Source of the DNA: an uncultured Erysipelotrichaceae bacterium
GTDB taxonomy: Bacteria > Bacillota_I > Bacilli_A > RF39 > UBA660
Assembly: GCA_902795215.1 (NCBI GenBank)
Contig: CADBKG010000007.1
Span: 1 to 51,204 of the forward strand
Length of the DNA stretch: 51,204 nt
Reading direction: 5' to 3'
The position numbers were made by a program, and so were the translations under genes. The number at the start of each line of letters is the position of its first letter. Position 1 is the first letter of the stretch. This document shows, one piece after another, positions 35,276 to 44,674 of the stretch. The notes beneath the pieces are model-generated. The model was not told where the DNA came from and made no database searches. It worked only from the letters and a program-made list of their open reading frames with translations.

Positions 35276-37231
35276 GTGGATGATGATAACAAAGAATTAA
35301 ATAATATTGATGAAACCGAAGTTAATAGCATTGATGAAAAAGCTTTTTCAAAAGCTATTACCCCAATAAAAAAAGCTATCAATATTAAGGGAAATATTAA
35401 AGTTTTATGGAATAAAAATCCCATCTTACTTTTAACAATTGCTGGTGGAGCAGCAATGTTTATATTTATAATATTTGGTATTGTTTTAATTAACAACTAT
35501 ACACCATTTAACCATTTAGAGTTTAGCGAAGAAGTAGAAAATGTTACTGAAGATGATCAATACAAAGATGAATTTGAAAGCTTTTGGTATGATTTGTGTA
35601 CAGATGAAACAGATCCAAGTTGTACAAGTTCACAAAAAAGTGATAATAAACAACTAATAAAAGATCAAAAATCTTTTTATAAAAAGTTAAATAAAAAAAA
35701 TTTGACAGAACAACAAAAAAGAATAGTACTTGCTACTATTTTTTATGGGTATAGTATGGATCAATTTATGCCAGGTGGAGCATATAGTGAAACTGATGCT
35801 ACAGAGCTTCCTGATGAGGCTGAAGAAGTTGATGTTGATGTTGAAGAAAACTTTGACTTTGATGAACAAAAAGGGCATATTAAAGAACTTTCAAAGGCAG
35901 TAAAGAAAGATTCTACTGGAGATTATTTTTTTGAAACATACTTGTTATCTAGTGATTATCTTGATTCTAAACCAGATGCATATAAATATAGAAAACAATA
36001 TGCTGAGGCGCATGGATTAAATATATCTGATTGGGAAAACTGGGATGAAGAAGAAATAGCTGGATATAGAAAACAAATGGCTGATGATATTAAAGCAATT
36101 GTTGATGCTTACACTGAGAATAATCCTAATGGAAGTGCACTTAGTGCATGTGGAAGCGGAGAATATTGGTGGCCAATAGGTTCAAGTGAAACAACAACTG
36201 AAAATGGTGTTACTTTTGCAAGTGGTACACCTTCTACTACTGTAGTAACTAGTTCTTATGGATGGAGAGTACATCCAATAAGCCATGTTTGGAAAAACCA
36301 TAGAGGTGAAGATATCGATGGTCAAGAAAATGTTACCAACGTTATTGCTTCTATGGGTGGAACCGTTTCTGAAGTTGTAACGGGATGTACAAATGGTAAT
36401 TATAGTTGCGGTGGTGGCTGGGGTAATCAAGTTGTTATCACCGATACTAAGGGAAACCAACAAAGATATGGTCATTTAGTTGGTAGTTCTATAACTGTTA
36501 AACAAGGTGATACTGTTGCTCAAGGTCAGGTTATTGCAAAAGTTGGTACTACTGGTAGTTCAACAGGACCACATTTGCATTTTGAAATGATTGTTAATGG
36601 TGAACAAGTGCCACCAGGAAAAAAATATAAACCAACACAAGGGTCTACTCAGGAAGTAGATAATCCAAATTTCTATATTGATCCAGATAATCCAAGGCCT
36701 TCAGGAAATGGAACTGCAGGTTGTACAAATGGGGCAGTCGATGGAGAAAGTAATATACAAACAGTATGTTTATCATTTAAAAATGAAGGCTATAGTGATG
36801 TGGCTACAGCAGCAGTACTTGTTAATATGCATTATGAATCGAATTTTGATAACCAATGTGTTAATAGTATTGGTGCATCAGGACTTGCTCAGTGGTTAGA
36901 TCGTTTCCCAAATCTATATAAGGCATATCAAGAAAATTGGATTGATCCAAAGAATCAAGTTGAATTTATGTTTAATGAACTGAACACATCAGAATCTGCA
37001 TCTAAGAGAGTATTAGAAAATGGAACAGAAGTAACATCGCTAGCAAGAAATTTCTGTAATAGTTTTGAAAGACCTGGAGCATCAGAATGTGCAAAAAGAT
37101 CAGAATCAACAACAGCTAATAAATATTTGAATTATGTAAAAAATGGCTGTCAAGGTACTGTTGAAAGAATAGCACCAAATCCTGTTGATTGTGTTAGAAG
37201 AGTTGGAACCTTCCAGGAGGTATTAAAATGA
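35276..37231 (+). CDS. Bifunctional wall hydrolase: M23 peptidase plus phage-tail-lysozyme-like domain
   Basis: 651 residues. The start is GTG behind TAGGTGGTGA. After a cytoplasmic region of about 58 residues comes one membrane segment (about 58-80) and a helical stalk. An M23/LytM peptidase follows with H342-x3-D346 (HRGED) and the H433-x-H435 pair (PHLHFE), all zinc ligands present. The C-terminal part (about 495-640) resembles phage-tail lysozyme domains, with E521 (MHYESNF) as likely catalytic acid and GASGLAQWLDR after it. Two-domain hydrolases of this kind are the VirB1-equivalents of Gram-positive T4SS and open the peptidoglycan for the channel. Confidence 0.9.
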   Translation: MDDDNKELNNIDETEVNSIDEKAFSKAITPIKKAINIKGNIKVLWNKNPILLLTIAGGAAMFIFIIFGIVLINNYTPFNHLEFSEEVENVTEDDQYKDEFESFWYDLCTDETDPSCTSSQKSDNKQLIKDQKSFYKKLNKKNLTEQQKRIVLATIFYGYSMDQFMPGGAYSETDATELPDEAEEVDVDVEENFDFDEQKGHIKELSKAVKKDSTGDYFFETYLLSSDYLDSKPDAYKYRKQYAEAHGLNISDWENWDEEEIAGYRKQMADDIKAIVDAYTENNPNGSALSACGSGEYWWPIGSSETTTENGVTFASGTPSTTVVTSSYGWRVHPISHVWKNHRGEDIDGQENVTNVIASMGGTVSEVVTGCTNGNYSCGGGWGNQVVITDTKGNQQRYGHLVGSSITVKQGDTVAQGQVIAKVGTTGSSTGPHLHFEMIVNGEQVPPGKKYKPTQGSTQEVDNPNFYIDPDNPRPSGNGTAGCTNGAVDGESNIQTVCLSFKNEGYSDVATAAVLVNMHYESNFDNQCVNSIGASGLAQWLDRFPNLYKAYQENWIDPKNQVEFMFNELNTSESASKRVLENGTEVTSLARNFCNSFERPGASECAKRSESTTANKYLNYVKNGCQGTVERIAPNPVDCVRRVGTFQEVLK

Positions 37232-38082
37232 AACGTGAAAAAACAGAAGGTAATAACAATAAAGTATATATTATAATTATTATATTACTAGTTTTGTTTG
37301 GCCTTATGCTTTCGTCAGTACTGATGAAAGAAAAAAATGATAGTGAGAATAAAATAGATATCGAAAAAAGTTCAACTAGAAACGTAGCAGATTATATATC
37401 ATTCTTTTCTATTCAAAACATAATAAATAAATTCATTTTTTCAAATAATGCTGAAGAAGTATATTCTATGTTAGATGGAGAATATATAAATGAAGAAGGA
37501 ATAACACAAGATAATGTAATCGAGCTAGCCAAAAAGGGACTCATTGGTATGAATTACAAGTGTCAAAAAGTTCAAGAAAACAAAGCAAATAATAGATTTA
37601 AAGACGTATATATTACTAATGGTATAATAATTGAAAATGGTTTAGAAGATATCACTGTCGTTGATAATGATTTTAAAGCAATTGTATTATTGGATTATGA
37701 TAATTTAACTTTTAGCATAATTCCAAATACTGATAATCTAAAAGAAGCTTTAAAAAATAAAAAGAAAGTTTTGATAGAAAAAAACAAATATAATGTTCTT
37801 CCATCTACTGGAGTTAAAGATTATTATGATATATGTTTAACTTATTATAATGATTTTGTGTTTAAAATTAATTATTTACCTGATGAAGCATATAATTTGC
37901 TTGATTCTGATAGTAAAGAAAAAGTATCTAAAACCGATTTATATAATCTGTACGGTTTTACTTCTTTAAATTCTTGTAAATATGATTCTGAAGGCGCAAC
38001 TTATATTGCAACGGCAACAAATGAAAAGATAATTCAATTTAAAGAAAAGAGTATAATGGACTATAGTGTTTATTTAGAATAG
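37228..38082 (+). CDS. VirB8/TcpC-like bitopic protein
   Basis: 284 residues. A short basic cytoplasmic end and one membrane segment (about 13-32) are followed by an outer region that appears to contain two related domains. INKFIFSNNAEEVYSMLD (first) and YNDFVFKINYLPDEAYNLLD (second) occupy similar places. Paired NTF2-like domains behind one TM are the hallmark of TcpC/VirB8 scaffold proteins. It overlaps the hydrolase stop by 4 bases (ATGA) with AGGAGGT upstream. The assignment is by architecture and context, not by strong sequence match. Confidence 0.65.
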   Translation: MKREKTEGNNNKVYIIIIILLVLFGLMLSSVLMKEKNDSENKIDIEKSSTRNVADYISFFSIQNIINKFIFSNNAEEVYSMLDGEYINEEGITQDNVIELAKKGLIGMNYKCQKVQENKANNRFKDVYITNGIIIENGLEDITVVDNDFKAIVLLDYDNLTFSIIPNTDNLKEALKNKKKVLIEKNKYNVLPSTGVKDYYDICLTYYNDFVFKINYLPDEAYNLLDSDSKEKVSKTDLYNLYGFTSLNSCKYDSEGATYIATATNEKIIQFKEKSIMDYSVYLE

Positions 38083-38133
38083 CTTTTTTAAAAAGTTTGT
38101 TATATAATATGGAATCGAAAAGGGTGACTTTAT

Positions 38134-40467
38134 ATGAAATTAAAAATTAGAGTAAAAAAAGAAGATTTTATGCTTTTCTTATTAGTATGTGTAATTTTAT
38201 TTATAGGATGTTTAATTTTAGCTGCTAATTTTGTTTCGTTTGGAGCAAATGAACAGTTTGTAGGATTAAATATTTTTAAGAATTTTAGTATGAGCACATT
38301 AGGAGTAGCTATTGTCTTATTTATTATTTCACTTGTAATAATATTTATGAATGTATCAAGTACCATATTTGATCTAGAAAAAGGTGGACTTGGTATAATC
38401 TTTGGTGAAAAAGAGGAAAAAGGTTATAACTCATGGATGACTGATAAAGAGATGAAAAATGCCCGTAATATTGTTAAAGTTCCATTAACCGCTGAACATG
38501 CTGAAGGTGGAGGCTTACCACTTATTAATGATGGTAAAAACATGTGGGTAGATAATGGTGAAAATCATACTCTTATTATTGGACAATCTGGTTCAGGTAA
38601 AACAACTGCTCTTGTTGATCCACAAGTTAGAAGTTTAATGAAACATGATGAAAGTATGGTTATTGCCGACCTTAAAGGTGAAATATATAGAGACCATGGA
38701 GCTGAGTTAAAAGAACGTGGTTATAATGTAATTATAGTTAATTTCCGTTATCCAAGAGAAGGTAATGCATGGAATCCTCTTACAATTCCATATAGAATGT
38801 ATAAACAAGGAAAAAGGGATAAAGCAAAAGAATTACTTGAGGATATTAGTTCTAATATCGTAAAAGGTGATGGAAAGAATGATGATCCATTCTGGACTGA
38901 TTCTGGATCAGATTACTTTTCTGCTTTAGCACTAGCTTTATTTAAAGATGGTTCTGAAAATGAAGTTAATATAACTTCTATTAGTAATATGGCTTCTGCA
39001 GGAGAAACTAAAAATAAAACTAGTAGAAGAACATATGCTCAAGAATACTTTTCATTAAAAGGTGAAGAATCAGATGTATATCAATATGCTAAAGGTACTG
39101 TAAATGCTCCTGAAGATACTAAAAAGAGTATTTTATCGGTGTTCCTTAGTAAAATTAGAATATTCTCAACTCGTGAAGAGTTATCAGAAATGCTATCATA
39201 TACAGATTTCAATATGGAGAATATTGGAAAAGAAAAAACTGCTGTATTTATGATAGTTCATGATGAGAAAACAACTTACCATTCTCTTGCAACTATTTTT
39301 ATTAAACAATTATACGAAGTATTAATAGATGTAGCACATCAAAATAAAGATGGTAGATTAAAATTTAGAACTAATTTTATATTAGACGAGTTTGCTAACA
39401 TGCCAGAATTAAGAGATGTTGATTCAATGGTTACAGCAGCGCGTTCAAGAAATATTAGATTTACATTTATTATCCAGAACTTCTCACAACTAGATGATGT
39501 ATATGGTGAGAAAAAAGCAGAAACAATACGTAGTAACTGTGCTAATATGATTTATCTATTAACTAATGAACTTCGTTCTCTTGAAGAAATTAGTAAATTA
39601 TGTGGTGAAGTTAAATCAAAAGAAAAAGAAAAAACGGTTTCAACACCACTTGTTACAGTTACAGACCTTCAAAAGATGAAACCAAATGAAATTATAGCAA
39701 TTCGTATGCGTCAAAAACCATTTAGAACAACATTAAAACAAGGATTTAATACTAATTGGGGTAAAGAATATCCTAAGGTTTTCCCTGAAGAAAGAGAAAT
39801 GTTCCCTGTTAAATCATTTAATATGAAAGAATATGTAGATAGAGAACAAAGGAAAGCGACTGTAGAAAAAATTAATGGAGCAAGACTTGGTGAATCAAAC
39901 GAAATGGATAGAATACCAAGAGCTAATAGAGATTATAATTTTGACCCTCTTGCAGGTTTTAATCCAATGAATCCAATGTCAAACCCTAGTAGCAGACCAA
40001 CTGGGGTTGGTCCTATGGGAGGAACAAATGATTTATTTGGTGGTATGAATAGTAGTCGTCCTGGTCCAAATGCAGGATTTAGTCCAGGTATTGATATTGA
40101 TGCATTGATTAAAGAAATTGATGAACAAATAGCAAAAGAAGAAGCAAAAGAAAAAGCAAAAAGAGAAGAATACGAAAAAGAAAAAGCAGCAGCGCTTGAA
40201 AAAGAAACTAAAGCTGAGACTAAAGAAGTTGTTCCAGTAGAAAAAGAAGTTCCAAAGGCAACAGAAACCACAAAAGAATTAATAACAACTCCTCAAAATG
40301 ATACATATAAAGTTACATCTGAAAAAGATACTTTTGAAAATAAACCATCAGGTAAGACAGAACCTATACCAAAAGTACCAGTTGATAACTCAAGTGTAGT
40401 TATAGATAATAACGTAGTAACGGATGATCAATTCTTTGATGACTTCTTTGGTGATGATGATTTTTAA
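38134..40467 (+). CDS. VirD4/TraG-type coupling ATPase
   Basis: 777 residues. Two membrane segments lie at the N-terminus (about 12-35 and 50-72). Walker A is GQSGSGKTT (150-158), followed by MVIADLKGEIYRDHG. Walker B is FILDEFANMPE with D418/E419, then ARSRNIRFTFIIQN. This is the VirD4/TraG/TcpA type that selects substrates and hands them to the T4SS. After about residue 600 the protein becomes a Pro/Gly/Asn-rich and then Glu/Lys/Thr-rich tail ending in an acidic DDQFFDDFFGDDDF. AGGGTGAC precedes the ATG. No relaxase gene is adjacent, so the substrate may be protein. Confidence 0.93.
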   Translation: MKLKIRVKKEDFMLFLLVCVILFIGCLILAANFVSFGANEQFVGLNIFKNFSMSTLGVAIVLFIISLVIIFMNVSSTIFDLEKGGLGIIFGEKEEKGYNSWMTDKEMKNARNIVKVPLTAEHAEGGGLPLINDGKNMWVDNGENHTLIIGQSGSGKTTALVDPQVRSLMKHDESMVIADLKGEIYRDHGAELKERGYNVIIVNFRYPREGNAWNPLTIPYRMYKQGKRDKAKELLEDISSNIVKGDGKNDDPFWTDSGSDYFSALALALFKDGSENEVNITSISNMASAGETKNKTSRRTYAQEYFSLKGEESDVYQYAKGTVNAPEDTKKSILSVFLSKIRIFSTREELSEMLSYTDFNMENIGKEKTAVFMIVHDEKTTYHSLATIFIKQLYEVLIDVAHQNKDGRLKFRTNFILDEFANMPELRDVDSMVTAARSRNIRFTFIIQNFSQLDDVYGEKKAETIRSNCANMIYLLTNELRSLEEISKLCGEVKSKEKEKTVSTPLVTVTDLQKMKPNEIIAIRMRQKPFRTTLKQGFNTNWGKEYPKVFPEEREMFPVKSFNMKEYVDREQRKATVEKINGARLGESNEMDRIPRANRDYNFDPLAGFNPMNPMSNPSSRPTGVGPMGGTNDLFGGMNSSRPGPNAGFSPGIDIDALIKEIDEQIAKEEAKEKAKREEYEKEKAAALEKETKAETKEVVPVEKEVPKATETTKELITTPQNDTYKVTSEKDTFENKPSGKTEPIPKVPVDNSSVVIDNNVVTDDQFFDDFFGDDDF

Positions 40468-40473
40468 AAAAAT

Positions 40474-40502
40474 TTGTATTTTTCATATTTGTGTGTTATA
40501 AT
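40474..40502 (+). promoter_or_regulatory. Promoter of the rimP-nusA-infB operon
   Basis: TTGTAT (40474-40479), 17 bases, TATAAT (40497-40502) with an extended TGT. Confidence 0.78.
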
Positions 40503-40519
40503 CAAATAGCTAGGAAAGG

Positions 40520-40548
40520 AGTGGGCAACGAGATGTTACCCACTTTTG
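40520..40548 (+). promoter_or_regulatory. 5' leader hairpin of the rimP-nusA operon
   Basis: AGTGGGCAAC (40520-40529) pairs with GTTACCCACT (40535-40544) with one C-A mismatch, followed by TTTT. It lies about 12 bases after the expected transcript start. A GTGGG/CCCAC hairpin at this place is a frequent feature of rimP-nusA operons; its action here (attenuation or RNA stability) is inferred. Confidence 0.6.
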
Positions 40549-40565
40549 TTATGAATGGAGTAGGT

Positions 40566-40820
40566 ATGGAAGAAAAATTAGAAAAAATTAAAGAAGCTAT
40601 TTCTAAAGAAATGGAAAAAGAAAATATTATTGTAGATAGCGTAGAATATGTTAGAGAGAATAACTATAATTTTTTGAAAGTTATTCTAGACAAGGTTAAT
40701 GGTATCGATTTAGATACTATTGTAGAAGCAACTAATATCATCAATCCAATAATTGATAAACTAAATCTTATTGATGATGAATATATATTAGATATATCAA
40801 GTAAAGAAAGAGGAGAATAA
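40566..40820 (+). CDS. rimP: RimP, short form (N-terminal domain only)
   Basis: Ribosome maturation factor that helps assemble the 30S subunit. Only 84 residues remain: the N-terminal alpha/beta domain with DSVEYVRENN...LKVILDK...GIDLDTIVEATNIINPIID and the closing YILDISSKERGE. The family is about 150 residues; the SH3-like C-terminal domain is missing. The ATG at 40566 has GGAGTAGG just upstream; upstream in-frame codons fall in the leader hairpin. The stop is 1 base before nusA. The truncation looks genuine because the gene ends cleanly before nusA. Confidence 0.85.
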   Translation: MEEKLEKIKEAISKEMEKENIIVDSVEYVRENNYNFLKVILDKVNGIDLDTIVEATNIINPIIDKLNLIDDEYILDISSKERGE

Positions 40821-40821
40821 A

Positions 40822-41955
40822 ATGAGCGCAGAGAAAAAAATAAATGGAAAAGAATTTATAAAAAATGTTCATAAAGTTGCAGAAGAAAAAAATATAGATG
40901 AAGAAATTATATTTGATGCAATGACACAAGCTTTAACAACAGCTTATAAAAGAAATTACAATTCTAAAACAAATGTTAAACCAAAAATCGATAGAAAAAC
41001 AGGAGATATAAAGATTTATTCATACTATGTAGTTGTAAGTGATTATATTGATCCTGAAGTAGAAATTGATGAAGAAGGAAAAGAAATTGTTAAAGAACCT
41101 GAAATTCCAGTAGATGCACAAATTCTACTTGAAGATGCAAGAAAGAAAATTCCTGATATTGAAGTTGGAGAAGAATTTGAAGAAGAAGTTACACCAGATG
41201 ATTTTGGTAGAGTTGCAGTACAAACTGCTAAACAAGTACTTATTCAAAAAATAAGAACAGCTGAAAGAGAAAGCATTATGAAAGATTTCGCTGATAAACA
41301 AGGTGAAATGATGCTTGGAACTCTTGCAATGGAAGATGAAAAAAATTACTATGTAGACCTTGGAAAAGCAAGGGGAGTTCTTCCAAAAAGAGAAATGATA
41401 CCTGGTGAAAAGGTAGTTATGGGTAATTCTATTAGAGTATATTTACAAAAAATAGAAGAAACTCCTAAAGGACCACTAATTTTATGTTCAAGAAAACATC
41501 CTAATTTTATTAGAAGATTATTTGAAAATGAAATACCAGAAATGATAGATGGAACAGTACTTTTATACATGGTTGCAAGAGAACCGGGCGTAAGAAGTAA
41601 AGTTGCTATTTATTCTGAAAATGAAAAAGTAGATGCTATAGGAGCGTGTATAGGTGAACATGGTTCTAGAATTGGCAATATTTTAAAAGAACTTAATGGT
41701 GAAAAAATAGATTTAGTATTATATTCTGAAAATATAGAAGAATATATAAAGAATGCATTAAGTCCTGCTAAAAACGTATTTGTTTCTATTGATGAAGAAG
41801 CTGAAGGAAATGAAGCTTTAGTAATAGTTAGTGATGAAGATTTAAGTTTAGCAATTGGTAAGGGCGGAGTTAATATTCGTCTTGCGAGCAAATTAACAAA
41901 ATATCACTTAACTATTAAGTCTATGACTCAAATTAATGAGGAAGGAAATAAATAA
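40822..41955 (+). CDS. nusA: Transcription termination/antitermination factor NusA
   Basis: Binds RNA polymerase and nascent RNA to control pausing, termination and antitermination. It has the NusA N-terminal domain (about 1-130, with ITYAYKRNY-like TTAYKRNYNS), an S1 domain, and two KH domains (GACIGEHGSRIGNI and LAIGKGGVNIRLASKLT). The length of 377 matches Firmicute NusA without the acidic repeats. AGAGGAG lies upstream. The stop overlaps the next start (TAATG). Confidence 0.96.
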   Translation: MSAEKKINGKEFIKNVHKVAEEKNIDEEIIFDAMTQALTTAYKRNYNSKTNVKPKIDRKTGDIKIYSYYVVVSDYIDPEVEIDEEGKEIVKEPEIPVDAQILLEDARKKIPDIEVGEEFEEEVTPDDFGRVAVQTAKQVLIQKIRTAERESIMKDFADKQGEMMLGTLAMEDEKNYYVDLGKARGVLPKREMIPGEKVVMGNSIRVYLQKIEETPKGPLILCSRKHPNFIRRLFENEIPEMIDGTVLLYMVAREPGVRSKVAIYSENEKVDAIGACIGEHGSRIGNILKELNGEKIDLVLYSENIEEYIKNALSPAKNVFVSIDEEAEGNEALVIVSDEDLSLAIGKGGVNIRLASKLTKYHLTIKSMTQINEEGNK

Positions 41956-42203
41956 TGAAAAAAGTGCCAATGCGTACATGCGTTGTAACAAAAGAAAAAC
42001 TTCCAAAAAAGGATTTGCTTAGAATTGTAAAATTTGAAGACAAAATAACAGTTGATCCCAGTGGTAAATTAAATGGTAAGGGATGCTATTTAAAAAAAGA
42101 TGAAGCAGTTGTTATGGAAGCTAAAAATAAAAAAATCTTAAATAGAGTATTTGAAATGGATATAGATGATAGTATCTATGAGGAGATTTTAAAGAATATT
42201 TAA
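41955..42203 (+). CDS. rnpM: YlxR/RnpM RNA-binding protein
   Basis: 82 residues of the YlxR family, recently named RnpM in Bacillus for its effect on RNase P. The signature is PMRTCVVTKEKLPKKDLLRIVKF, then DPSGKLNGKGCYLKKDE. It sits between nusA and infB as in most Firmicutes, overlapping nusA by one base. The L7Ae-like ylxQ gene normally found next is absent; infB follows directly. Confidence 0.92.
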   Translation: MKKVPMRTCVVTKEKLPKKDLLRIVKFEDKITVDPSGKLNGKGCYLKKDEAVVMEAKNKKILNRVFEMDIDDSIYEEILKNI

Positions 42204-42225
42204 AAAAGAGAGGAGACGTGAATAT

Positions 42226-44328
42226 ATGTTTACTGTCAAAGAATATGCTGAAGAAATGGGCATAACAGTACAAGAAGTATTAAAAAAATGTGCATTTTTA
42301 AAAATTAGTGTAAGTGAGGCAAGCGATGAATTATCAGAAGACGATGTAATTATGCTTGATAACGCAATAGATATTGAAGAATCTGTTGAAGCTGATGAAG
42401 ATGTTTATGAAGATATAGATGAAGTTGATGAAAAAGAAACAAAAAGAGAAGAATCTACAAAATCAATTTCTAAGATTAAAAAGCAACAACCTAAAAATGA
42501 TTTTAACAAAAAGACATATGCATCTAAACGTAAAGAAATGTATAAGAATAAAAGTAAATTACAATCTGTAAGTAATGAAGTAAGTGATGATGTTGTTTTA
42601 TATAAAGAAGGAATGACTGTTAAAGATCTTGCAGATGGATTAAAAATTGGTGGCAATGATATTATAGTTAAACTTATGAATATGGGATTAATGATATCAC
42701 TTAATCAAGCTATAGATTTTGAAAATGCTGAAATTATAGCACTTGAATATGGAAAAACTCTAAAAAAAGAAGAAACTCAAGATATTTCCAATTTTGAAGA
42801 GTTTGAAATAGTAGATGATGAAAAAGATTTAGTTAAAAGACCACCAGTTGTAACTATTATGGGGCATGTTGACCATGGTAAGACAACACTTCTTGATTAT
42901 ATAAGAAATTCAAATGTAGTTGATAAAGAATTTGGTGGAATTACACAAGCAATAGGTGCATATCAAATAGAGCATAACGGAAGTAAAATAACATTTATAG
43001 ATACTCCAGGGCATGCTGCCTTTACAGAAATGCGTGCTAGGGGAGCAAGTATAACAGATATAGTTATTATTATAGTCGCTGCAGATGATGGTGTTATGCC
43101 ACAAACCGAAGAAGCTATTGATCATGCTCTTGCTTCAAATGTACCAATAATTGTTGCAGTTAATAAAATAGATAAACCAGGAGTAGATCCTGAAAAAATA
43201 TATACTGAAATGGCTGCACATAATATAACTCCTGAAAAATGGGGTGGAAATATTCCATTTGTTAATATTTCTGCTAAAACAGGTGAGAATGTTGACGAAC
43301 TACTTGAAACAATTCTTGCAATTGCAGAAGTTAATGAATATAAAGCAAATCCTAACAGATATGCAACTGGTACTGTAATTGAATCAAGACTTGATAAAAA
43401 CGTTGGAGATGTTACAAGCTTACTTATTGAAAATGGAACTCTTAGAATAGGGGATCCACTAGTAGTTGGTAACGTGCTAGGTAAAGTTAGAACAATAAAG
43501 AATGATCTTGGTAAACCTATCGTTGAAGCAGGTCCATCAACTCCTGTAGAAGTAACTGGTTTATCAGGTAATCCAAGCGCTGGTGATAAATTCATGGCAT
43601 TTGAAAGTGAAAAACAAGCTAAAGAAGTTGCAAATAAAAGAGCAGCTAATGCTAAAACAACAAAATATAGAGAAAACGTTGTAACTCTTGAAGACTTATT
43701 TAGTCAAATTGAATCCGGTGTTAAAGAAATAAACGTTGTACTTAAATGTGATGTACGAGGTAGTGAGGAAGCTGTTAAAAATGCCCTTTTAAAAATTGAC
43801 ATCGAAGGCGTAAAAGTAAAAGTTATTAGAAGTGGTATAGGTGCAATTACTGATAGTGATGTGGTTCTTGCCAATGCATCTAATGCTATCATTATTGGAT
43901 TTAACGTAGTAAGTAATTCTCATATTAAAGATCTTGCAAAAGAATATGGTGTTGATATTAGACTTTATACAATAATTTATAAACTTGTAGAAGATATGGA
44001 AAGCGCCATGAAAGGTATGCTTGATCCAGAATTTGAAGAAAAGGTAATTGGAACAGCTGAAATAAGAGCGTTATTTAAATTTTCTAAAGTTGGAACTATC
44101 GCTGGTACTAAGGTAACTAAGGGAATTATAAAAAATGGTTCAAAAGTAAGAGTAATTAGAGATAGTGCAATTATTTACGATGGTATAATTGGAAGCGTTC
44201 AAAGAGAAAAAGATACTGTTAAAGAAGTAAAAGAAGGCTTTGAATGCGGTATTACTGTTGATGGATATAATGATCTTAAAGTTGGAGATATACTAGAAAC
44301 TTATGAAAATGTTGAGGTAAAAAGATGA
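42226..44328 (+). CDS. infB: Translation initiation factor IF-2
   Basis: GTPase that brings initiator tRNA to the 30S subunit. The 700 residues comprise a short acidic/basic N-terminal region, the IF-2 N domain near residues 125-180, and the G domain with GHVDHGKTT (213-221), DTPGH and NKID. The beta-barrel domains II, III and IV follow. The length is at the short end of the family. AGAGGAGACG precedes the ATG. The stop overlaps the rbfA start by 4 bases. Confidence 0.97.
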   Translation: MFTVKEYAEEMGITVQEVLKKCAFLKISVSEASDELSEDDVIMLDNAIDIEESVEADEDVYEDIDEVDEKETKREESTKSISKIKKQQPKNDFNKKTYASKRKEMYKNKSKLQSVSNEVSDDVVLYKEGMTVKDLADGLKIGGNDIIVKLMNMGLMISLNQAIDFENAEIIALEYGKTLKKEETQDISNFEEFEIVDDEKDLVKRPPVVTIMGHVDHGKTTLLDYIRNSNVVDKEFGGITQAIGAYQIEHNGSKITFIDTPGHAAFTEMRARGASITDIVIIIVAADDGVMPQTEEAIDHALASNVPIIVAVNKIDKPGVDPEKIYTEMAAHNITPEKWGGNIPFVNISAKTGENVDELLETILAIAEVNEYKANPNRYATGTVIESRLDKNVGDVTSLLIENGTLRIGDPLVVGNVLGKVRTIKNDLGKPIVEAGPSTPVEVTGLSGNPSAGDKFMAFESEKQAKEVANKRAANAKTTKYRENVVTLEDLFSQIESGVKEINVVLKCDVRGSEEAVKNALLKIDIEGVKVKVIRSGIGAITDSDVVLANASNAIIIGFNVVSNSHIKDLAKEYGVDIRLYTIIYKLVEDMESAMKGMLDPEFEEKVIGTAEIRALFKFSKVGTIAGTKVTKGIIKNGSKVRVIRDSAIIYDGIIGSVQREKDTVKEVKEGFECGITVDGYNDLKVGDILETYENVEVKR

Positions 44329-44672
44329 GTAGTTTTAAATTAAAAAGAATAACTTCTATGATTATTCAAGAATTAAATAGAATTTTAACTGAAGAAGTAA
44401 GAGATGATATGCTTAAAAATGTAAGTGTAACAGATGTTACGGTTGATAATGATCTTACTTTTGCAACAGTTTATTTTATGACAAGACTTGAAGATACTAA
44501 AACAGTAGAAGAAAAACTAAACAATGCAGCATCATTTATAAGATATAATCTTGCTAATAGTTTAGATTTAAGAAGTACTCCAGAACTAAGATTTGTTTAT
44601 GATGATTCTATTGATAAAGGTGAAAGAATAGATGAAATCTTAGAAAAAGTAGAGACAAAAGAAGAAGAGTAA
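44325..44672 (+). CDS. rbfA: Ribosome-binding factor A
   Basis: A single KH-type domain of 115 residues that helps mature the 16S rRNA 5' end in the 30S subunit. The pattern is KRITSMIIQELNRIL at the start, VTDVTVDNDLTFATVYF in the middle, and RSTPELRFVYDDSIDKG near the end. It is coupled to infB by ATGA, and truB starts 2 bases after its stop. Confidence 0.95.
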   Translation: MSSFKLKRITSMIIQELNRILTEEVRDDMLKNVSVTDVTVDNDLTFATVYFMTRLEDTKTVEEKLNNAASFIRYNLANSLDLRSTPELRFVYDDSIDKGERIDEILEKVETKEEE

Positions 44673-44674
44673 TT

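Noticed and set aside
20235-40467. Integrative and conjugative element
   Set aside because: The ATPases and channel genes fit, but no relaxase, integrase, oriT-like repeat or border duplication is visible, and both sides are normal housekeeping operons with their own terminators and promoters.
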